Assembly: GCA_028694405.1 (NCBI GenBank) | Contig: JAQUTM010000071.1 | Coordinates: forward strand, 1 to 10,235 | Direction: 5' to 3' | Length of the DNA stretch: 10,235 nt | Source of the DNA: Oscillospiraceae bacterium | Lineage (GTDB): Bacteria; Bacillota; Clostridia; Oscillospirales; Ruminococcaceae | Shown: piece by piece, positions 6,626 to 10,235 of the stretch | Layout of the letters: each line of letters begins with the position of its first letter | Position numbering within the stretch: the stretch's first letter is position 1 | The notes under the pieces: model-generated | Seen by the model: the letters and a program-made list of their open reading frames with translations, nothing else | Databases searched by the model: none | What the model was told of the DNA's origin: nothing | Program-made: the position numbers and the translations under genes

Positions 6626-6970
6626 ATGACAAATACATACCGCAAAGGTGACATTGTTTTCGTTAAAAATGAGAAGACAGCAGTTGTGGGCATTCAGAGT
6701 GGCAGCAGACCTTACTTGGTAGTCAGCAACGATAAGTTCAACCAGTACTCGCCAGTATTGAATTGTGTCCCCCTCAGCACCAAAACCACCAAAAAATCCC
6801 CAGTGCATTTTTTCTTGAGCAAGAATGTTGGCTTACAGTACGACTCTGTTGTATTGTGTGAGCAGTTGCAAGTAGTATCTAAAAACAGCGTTAATTATGT
6901 GATGTGCACATTACCGAGCGCGTTACTGGTACAAATTAACAAATTGCTTCAATTCCAGCTTGCCCTTTAA
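6626..6970 (+). CDS. PemK/MazF-family endoribonuclease toxin, solitary
   Basis: The family cuts mRNA at short single-stranded sequences and stops translation until neutralised by an antitoxin. The product has 114 residues, which is family-typical. An AAAGG site lies 9 bases before the ATG. Family landmarks are YRKGDIVFV at the start, SGSRPYLVVSND (residues 25-36, with the catalytic-type Arg28), YSPVLNCVPLST (41-52, with the conserved Ser/Thr), and DSVVLCEQL near residue 74. The last helix ends in LLQFQLAL. All key positions look intact, so it is probably active. It is odd that no MazE/PemI-like gene lies upstream or immediately downstream. A strong terminator ends the transcript 6 bases after the stop codon. 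The gene is the first cargo gene of the integrative element and may serve to stabilise it. The antitoxin might be the acidic protein downstream or a host-encoded partner. Confidence 0.88.
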   Translation: MTNTYRKGDIVFVKNEKTAVVGIQSGSRPYLVVSNDKFNQYSPVLNCVPLSTKTTKKSPVHFFLSKNVGLQYDSVVLCEQLQVVSKNSVNYVMCTLPSALLVQINKLLQFQLAL

Positions 6971-6975
6971 TTCCT

Positions 6976-7001
6976 TCAGCCCGTAGTGGGCTGATTTTTT
7001 T
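6976..7001 (+). terminator. Terminator of the toxin gene
   Basis: TCAGCCC, loop GTAGT and GGGCTGA form a perfect 7-bp GC-rich stem followed by seven T residues. It begins 6 bases after the toxin stop codon and makes the toxin monocistronic. Confidence 0.92.
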
Positions 7002-7443
7002 ATATAAAAAATTCTTTTGTTTTCTTCCGAACTTTTTGATTTTTTGTGTTATAGTCCAAATATAGCCATTTACGAGACATACATATGTCCTTTTTATATA
7101 TAGAAATCTTTGCTTGGATTTCTTCTTATGGGCTGAATCATCTAAATAATAATGGTGGTTTAGCTATTTCCATACCACCCAAATATCCTTTTGTTTGGCG
7201 TGAGTGTGTTTATATATTAGTTTTATCGTGATAACTTTTTTATTTGCGATAAAGCCGTTGAGTTTAAATAGTTATAGTAAAATGACCATCATATGCAACG
7301 GTCAAAGGGTTTTTATAACTAAGTTATTATACTCAATGCTCAAAATTAAATTATTAAAGTTATATCTAATTGCATCGTAAGATTTACCTTTCGGTGTTAT
7401 TTGGGTTGCTTTAAATATCAAAAAAATAGGAGATAACTTTATT
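7002..7443. other. Gene-free AT-rich region with clustered dyads
   Basis: I see no supported gene in this stretch. It holds the dyad GACATA-CA-TATGTC (7076-7089), TTATC-GT-GATAA (7223-7234) and TTTATCG...CGATAAA (7222-7253). The nested pair TAGTTATA...TATAACTA (7269-7276 with 7314-7321) encloses GACC...GGTC. ATAACT-A-AGTTAT lies at 7315-7327. The hexamer AGTTAT or its complement occurs six times between 7231 and 7438. CCGTTG (7255-7260) can pair with CAACGG (7296-7301), which competes with the GACC...GGTC stem. The region must contain the promoter of the next gene and may contain operators, an origin or a structured RNA. Confidence 0.5.
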
Positions 7444-7935
7444 ATGAAAAAATTAGACTTTATTAATATGACACAAAACCTTATCAAAATTGAAGAAAAT
7501 CTGGAACTCATTCGTGTTGATAACGACAATGCCAGCAAGCCATATCAACCACCTTTTGGATATTGGGATATTTGTTACTCCCCATTATTTGACATGATTA
7601 TAAGCCAAATGGAAGTTCCATTGACAGTAGCATCAGAAGATAATCAACTAAATCTTGATAGCCTTACAGATAGAATCCTTTCAGATTCATATGAATATTT
7701 GCTTTTCTTTATTTATGAAGACTATTTGGAAAAGTTAATTGATTGTGTGGAAGAATGCTATATTTGTAATTTGAAAAAAGATTTTGAAGAATCTTACAGC
7801 TATAACATAAGAAATGAGTTAGATGAAGAAGTTGTCAAAGCTTATCATGAAAAACTTGGTAAATATAATAATATTCTGGCACAGTTGGAAGTGCTGCATG
7901 ATGACCTATATAAAGATTATCCGCAGGATAATTAA
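7444..7935 (+). CDS. Acidic hypothetical protein (element cargo)
   Basis: I do not recognise a family. The ATG has an AGGAG site 11 bases upstream. The 163-residue product is strikingly acidic: I count 34 Asp/Glu against 14 Lys/Arg, a net charge near -20. It is soluble-looking, with no signal peptide or membrane segment. The first 25 residues suggest an amphipathic helix. A Pro/aromatic segment, KPYQPPFGYWDICYSP, follows, and then a largely helical second half containing a cysteine pair in VEECYICNLKK. The C-terminal 40 residues have a coiled-coil-like pattern. The size and charge resemble DNA-mimic or antirestriction proteins and some antitoxins, but that is inference from composition only. 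It has its own transcription unit, with a long structured region upstream and a bidirectional terminator downstream. Confidence 0.75.
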   Translation: MKKLDFINMTQNLIKIEENLELIRVDNDNASKPYQPPFGYWDICYSPLFDMIISQMEVPLTVASEDNQLNLDSLTDRILSDSYEYLLFFIYEDYLEKLIDCVEECYICNLKKDFEESYSYNIRNELDEEVVKAYHEKLGKYNNILAQLEVLHDDLYKDYPQDN

Positions 7936-7984
7936 TTTGAAGAAACATTGTTTTACCATCACCAGCCGATAATAATATAGACGC

Positions 7985-8017
7985 AAAAAAAGACCTGCAC
8001 CACGCAGGTCTTTTTTT
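7985..8017. terminator. Bidirectional terminator
   Basis: Seven A, GACCTGC, loop ACCAC, GCAGGTC and seven T give a 14-bp stem that works on both strands. It follows the acidic protein gene on the plus strand and the small 8039-8227 ORF on the minus strand. That placement is one argument that the minus-strand ORF is, or was, a gene. Confidence 0.9.
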
Positions 8018-8038
8018 GTTCTTTAGCTACTTTACAGA

Positions 8039-8227
8039 TTAGAACGGGTCATCGGCATCGGCAAGCGGATTGTAGCGCTCAAGGTGTACCGAAATGGTCA
8101 CATTATTAAGCAACTGGCGTAGCTTTTCCATAATGATACTGTAAATGTAACTGTGACACCCTATTTCAACGCAGCTTGCATTGTTTGCATCTCTCATATA
8201 GAGAGCATGAGTTTCAGGTACATACAT
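8039..8227 (-). CDS. Small hypothetical protein, possibly a gene remnant
   Basis: This is a 62-codon frame from the ATG at 8227, ending in NPLADADDPF. It is not recognised. In its favour, the codon choice and amino-acid mix look coding, the GC content is higher than in neighbouring element DNA, and a strong terminator lies 22 bases beyond its stop codon. Against it, no Shine-Dalgarno sequence precedes the ATG. The frame is open a further 10 codons upstream without a better start, to a TAA at 8258-8260. It abuts the serine-recombinase remnant transcribed the other way. It may be the 3' end of a larger gene cut off by the event that joined these pieces. Confidence 0.4.
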   Translation of the reverse strand: MYVPETHALYMRDANNASCVEIGCHSYIYSIIMEKLRQLLNNVTISVHLERYNPLADADDPF

Positions 8228-8229
8228 AA

Positions 8230-8526
8230 AAATATGCTTGCTTTTGCGTAAAGCTGTTTAGCTTTGTTGCCCAAACAGAGCGAGAAAATATAAGCAAACG
8301 AATTAAACAGAAATTAAGTAGTATGAAAAGTAATGGCACTAAGCTGGGAAGACCATGCATAGAGCTTAATACCGAACAAATATCCGTCTTTGAGCAGTAC
8401 ATTACACATATTCCAGAGCAGATTACCGCAAAGCAAGCCAGCCAGATGGCACAGTTGAACATTAACAGCTTTTATAAGCAATTGAGACTGTATAGACAAC
8501 AAAAAGAGTTGAGCCTCAAGATTTGA
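8230..8526 (+). pseudogene. C-terminal remnant of a serine recombinase
   Basis: The frame runs open from 8230 to the TGA at 8524-8526, just after an in-frame TAA at 8227-8229. It reads FVAQTERENISKRIKQKL (8263-8316), followed by KSNGTKLGRP. This is the signature at the end of the resolvase/invertase catalytic domain (long E helix, then the GRP linker). A helix-turn-helix follows: ITAKQASQMAQLNINSFYKQLRLY. The catalytic N-terminal region with the active serine is absent, and I find no trace of it upstream in any frame. An internal ATG at 8323 could give a 67-residue product consisting of just the linker and helix-turn-helix, but it has no ribosome binding site. It could be a relic, or it could be retained as a small DNA-binding protein. 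It ends 34 bases before the integrase start, the place an excisionase or regulator gene often takes. Confidence 0.7.
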
Positions 8527-8560
8527 CTTTACGATGAAATAGAAAGGAGAGGTGAGATGT

Positions 8561-9967
8561 ATGGCGAAAAATTCCGATACAGGTATTACACAATTAAAAA
8601 ATGGTAATTGGCAATATAGAATTACACTTGCAAAAGATGCCACGGGAAAGCCAGTTGACACAACTGGACGAGTAGATGCAAACGGAAATCCATTTGCAAC
8701 TAAGCGTGCCGCAAAACAAGCGCGTGAACAAAAATTAGTGGAATTGAGAGACCCACAAAGAAGCACAAAGCCCAAAGACGCTACGCTGCAAGAAGTTTGG
8801 GATAGATATTTGAAGAATGGTACAACAGGTAAGGCGACAGCGACACTGGTAAAGCAAACTACAATGTGGAAAAATCACATATCACCTCGATTCGGAAAAA
8901 AGTTAATATCTGAAATCGACCAAGCTGATTTGTATGATTATCTTACTCAATTATATAATTTTGGCGATGAAGCCTATAATAAAAAAGCCAAAAGAAAGCA
9001 CGATGGTGGGTACTCGTATGCCTATGTAGAGGGCTTCTTGAAGTTTTTTTACTTACTATTTGGCAGAGCATATGAATATGAGTTAGTTGACCACAAGCGG
9101 TATACTCGTATGTTTATTGATAAGGGAACAAGGCTTAAAATGCCAGCAAAGCGACAAGCCGATGTGGAAGATGAAGAAGATGGAGCTGATATTTTCAGCG
9201 ATTTGCAAATTCGGCAGCTTGATACTTTGTTTTCAACAGGAAATTTGTATACGGCGTTTTTGCTGGGATATTACTTGGGCGTGCGAATATCTGAATGCTT
9301 TGCCCTTCGGTGGCAAAACATAAATTGGGCAGAAAGCACAATAACAATAAATAGGCAAATGGGTTATGATAAGGACCAAAAGCTGTTTTATTTAGGACCC
9401 GTTAAGACACTAACTTCTGTGAGAGTAATTGATATACCCAAGACTTTGCAAAATTATCTTTACAATATTTATCACCAACAGAAAGAACAAGAACAAAAGT
9501 ATGGTATTGGATATAGAAATAACGAGAGGGTCGCTGTACGAATGAAACCCAAGCAGAACGACCTACTTGACATTGCAGATAGAGATTTTATAAATAGAAA
9601 AGAAAACGGAGAATTGCTTACCACCAATAGCGTGAAATATTGGGCAAAAGCTATAAATGCTACTTTGGGGTTTGAGTTTAGGTATCACAGTTTGCGTAAA
9701 ACCCATGCAACAAAAATGGCAGAATTGAACACACCTGCAATAGAGTTAATGCGCCGATTGGGGCATAAAAAATATGAAACCACATTAGCATATTATATCA
9801 ATGTTTCTAAAAGTGCGAGGGAAGCAACCTTGCACAACTTGTCTCAAATCACCATAAAAGACAAGAAAACCATGTTGCCAAATAAAGAGGTAAATACCGA
9901 GTTTTTCTTGCAGCTTGTAGAAGATTATGAAAAATTGGATGCTGACACACCCTGTTTGGCTGAATAG
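8561..9967 (+). CDS. int: Tyrosine-family site-specific integrase
   Basis: This is the recombinase that would integrate and excise the element at the rubrerythrin 3' end. The ATG at 8561 follows AAAGGAG by 11 bases. A GTG at 8552 is only 2 bases from that site and is less likely. The product has 468 residues, rather longer than the roughly 400 of Tn916-type integrases. Residues 1-60 (NGNWQYRITLAKDATGK...) form an arm-DNA-binding type domain. Residues 70-190 form the core-binding helical domain, beginning ATLQEVWDRYL. Residues 215-425 form the catalytic domain. The catalytic set is complete: Arg242 (GVRISE), Lys282 (VKTLTS), His376 and Arg379 (HSLRKTHA), His402 (LGHKKYETT) and the nucleophile Tyr412 (LAYYINV; the adjacent Tyr411 is the alternative). 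An acidic insert, DVEDEEDGAD, precedes the catalytic domain. The gene ends 83 bases from the right repeat, the usual int-att arrangement. Confidence 0.95.
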   Translation: MAKNSDTGITQLKNGNWQYRITLAKDATGKPVDTTGRVDANGNPFATKRAAKQAREQKLVELRDPQRSTKPKDATLQEVWDRYLKNGTTGKATATLVKQTTMWKNHISPRFGKKLISEIDQADLYDYLTQLYNFGDEAYNKKAKRKHDGGYSYAYVEGFLKFFYLLFGRAYEYELVDHKRYTRMFIDKGTRLKMPAKRQADVEDEEDGADIFSDLQIRQLDTLFSTGNLYTAFLLGYYLGVRISECFALRWQNINWAESTITINRQMGYDKDQKLFYLGPVKTLTSVRVIDIPKTLQNYLYNIYHQQKEQEQKYGIGYRNNERVAVRMKPKQNDLLDIADRDFINRKENGELLTTNSVKYWAKAINATLGFEFRYHSLRKTHATKMAELNTPAIELMRRLGHKKYETTLAYYINVSKSAREATLHNLSQITIKDKKTMLPNKEVNTEFFLQLVEDYEKLDADTPCLAE

Positions 9968-9973
9968 CGATGG

Positions 9974-9993
9974 CTGTGTATATAACTGTGTAT
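9974..9993 (+). repeat. Candidate integrase arm sites, right end
   Basis: CTGTGTAT occurs twice in tandem, 12 bases apart (9974-9981 and 9986-9993), between the integrase stop and the right repeat. The second copy lies in AACTGTGTATCA, a 12-mer also present in inverted orientation at 6479-6490 near the left end. Short directly repeated sites beside att are typical binding sites for the arm domain of this integrase class. Confidence 0.5.
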
Positions 9994-10047
9994 CAGATAT
10001 TTTATATGGGATAAATGCCGATTTCAAGCCATTTTGTATGACTTTTT

Positions 10048-10066
10048 CGTGACGAAGCACGTCACG
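10048..10066. other. Candidate integrase core site at attR
   Basis: CGTGAC-GAAGCAC-GTCACG is a perfect 6-bp inverted repeat around a 7-base centre, the geometry of tyrosine-recombinase core sites. In the left copy the right half is intact, but the left half is the rubrerythrin sequence AAAGAC, which keeps only three of six bases. This fits a symmetric attP and an imperfect attB, with crossover near the start of the 59-bp repeat. Confidence 0.55.
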
Positions 10067-10109
10067 GCAAAGGCTTTGCAGGCTTGCTTGCTCGTTACTT
10101 CAAATAAGA
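10051..10109 (+). repeat. attR: direct repeat, right copy
   Basis: This copy is identical to 6267-6325 over 59 bp. It carries the last 18 rubrerythrin codons (DEARHGKGFAGLLARYFK), the stop codon and two more bases, but has no start or ribosome binding site, so it is untranslated. It is the displaced original 3' end of the host gene, still followed by its terminator. Confidence 0.92.
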
Positions 10110-10152
10110 AAAGCCACTAAAATGAGCATTTGTGTCCATTTTTAAAGCTTAT

Positions 10153-10190
10153 AAAAACAGGGACAAGATAAATCTTGTTCCTGTTTTTTT
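10153..10190 (+). terminator. Probable original rubrerythrin terminator, displaced
   Basis: The stem 10153-10167 / 10174-10188 has 15 pairs, one of them G-T, around ATAAAT. The run of seven T residues spans 10184-10190. It lies 46 bases after the untranslated stop codon in the right repeat. The same distance separates the rubrerythrin stop from the element-borne hairpin at the left, so this is most simply the terminator that served rubrerythrin before insertion. Confidence 0.85.
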
Positions 10191-10235
10191 ATAGATATTT
10201 TTTATAGGCAAAACCGAATGCCCATAAGTATCAAG

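Larger units (their letters stand above)
6267..10109 (+). mobile_element. Integrative element inserted in the rubrerythrin 3' end
   Basis: A perfect 59-bp direct repeat bounds this segment, giving a net insert of 3784 bp. It contains a complete tyrosine integrase next to the right repeat, a PemK/MazF-like toxin, an acidic hypothetical protein, a small minus-strand ORF and a serine-recombinase remnant. The right repeat is followed by a strong hairpin terminator that best fits the original end of the rubrerythrin transcript. The element resembles small genomic islands that integrate site-specifically at gene 3' ends and rebuild the gene. No relaxase, replication initiator, type IV secretion or phage structural gene is visible. 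It is therefore non-conjugative by itself, or a degraded or satellite-type element. AT content rises in its cargo region compared with the flanking host genes. Confidence 0.88.

Noticed and set aside
7302..7538. 78-codon minus-strand frame overlapping the acidic gene start
   Set aside because: AT-rich hydrophobic translation without a start signal; the opposite strand has AGGAG and a longer coherent frame.
8314..8775. 153-codon minus-strand frame across the integrase start
   Set aside because: Antisense to the recombinase helix-turn-helix and the integrase N-terminus, both supported by family motifs.
9785..10060. 91-codon minus-strand frame at the right end of the element
   Set aside because: Antisense to the integrase C-terminus and the arm-site region; no independent support.
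10051..10109. tRNA gene or tRNA fragment as the attachment site
   Set aside because: The repeat is plainly the rubrerythrin coding tail; it contains no T-loop (GTTCRA) motif and no CCA end.
1..10235. CRISPR array or insertion sequence with terminal inverted repeats
   Set aside because: No regularly spaced repeats and no DDE or HUH transposase were seen; the only recombinases are the tyrosine integrase and the serine-recombinase fragment.

Overview
The window reads as chromosome of a low-GC anaerobic Firmicute, most likely a Clostridia-type gut bacterium. The reasons are the PerR plus reverse-rubrerythrin peroxide-defence pair, the TSCPD-domain protein, AGGAGG-type ribosome binding sites, T-rich hairpin terminators and a large Ser-rich surface protein. 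No name is assigned to the organism.

Left part (1-5258), host backbone. A polytopic membrane protein of unknown function (229-942, +) has a 5' end that cannot be placed. It converges through a shared hairpin terminator on a 1136-residue secreted, membrane-anchored surface protein with repeated Ig-like domains (1006-4416, -). Next comes an 86-residue TSCPD-domain protein (4649-4909, -), then about 415 bases of AT-rich intergenic DNA.

Middle (5259-6325). A sigma-A-like promoter drives a PerR-type peroxide sensor, which apparently starts at CTG, and 36 bases later a reverse rubrerythrin. This is a compact peroxide/oxygen-defence operon.

Right part (6267-10109), a 3.8-kb integrative element. 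A perfect 59-bp direct repeat consists of the last 18 codons of the rubrerythrin gene, its stop codon and two more bases. It occurs once at the gene's end (6267-6325) and again at 10051-10109, just before what looks like the gene's original terminator. A tyrosine integrase (8561-9967) ends 83 bases from the right copy. The element therefore appears to have integrated into the rubrerythrin 3' end, restoring the coding sequence with its own copy and supplying a replacement hairpin. Its cargo is a solitary PemK/MazF-like endoribonuclease toxin (6626-6970) with no antitoxin gene beside it, a very acidic 163-residue protein of unknown function (7444-7935), a small hypothetical ORF on the minus strand (8039-8227) and the C-terminal remnant of a serine recombinase (8230-8526). 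Several dyads and short repeats near both ends look like integrase core and arm sites. No conjugation, replication or capsid genes are seen, so the element is either minimal or depends on a helper.
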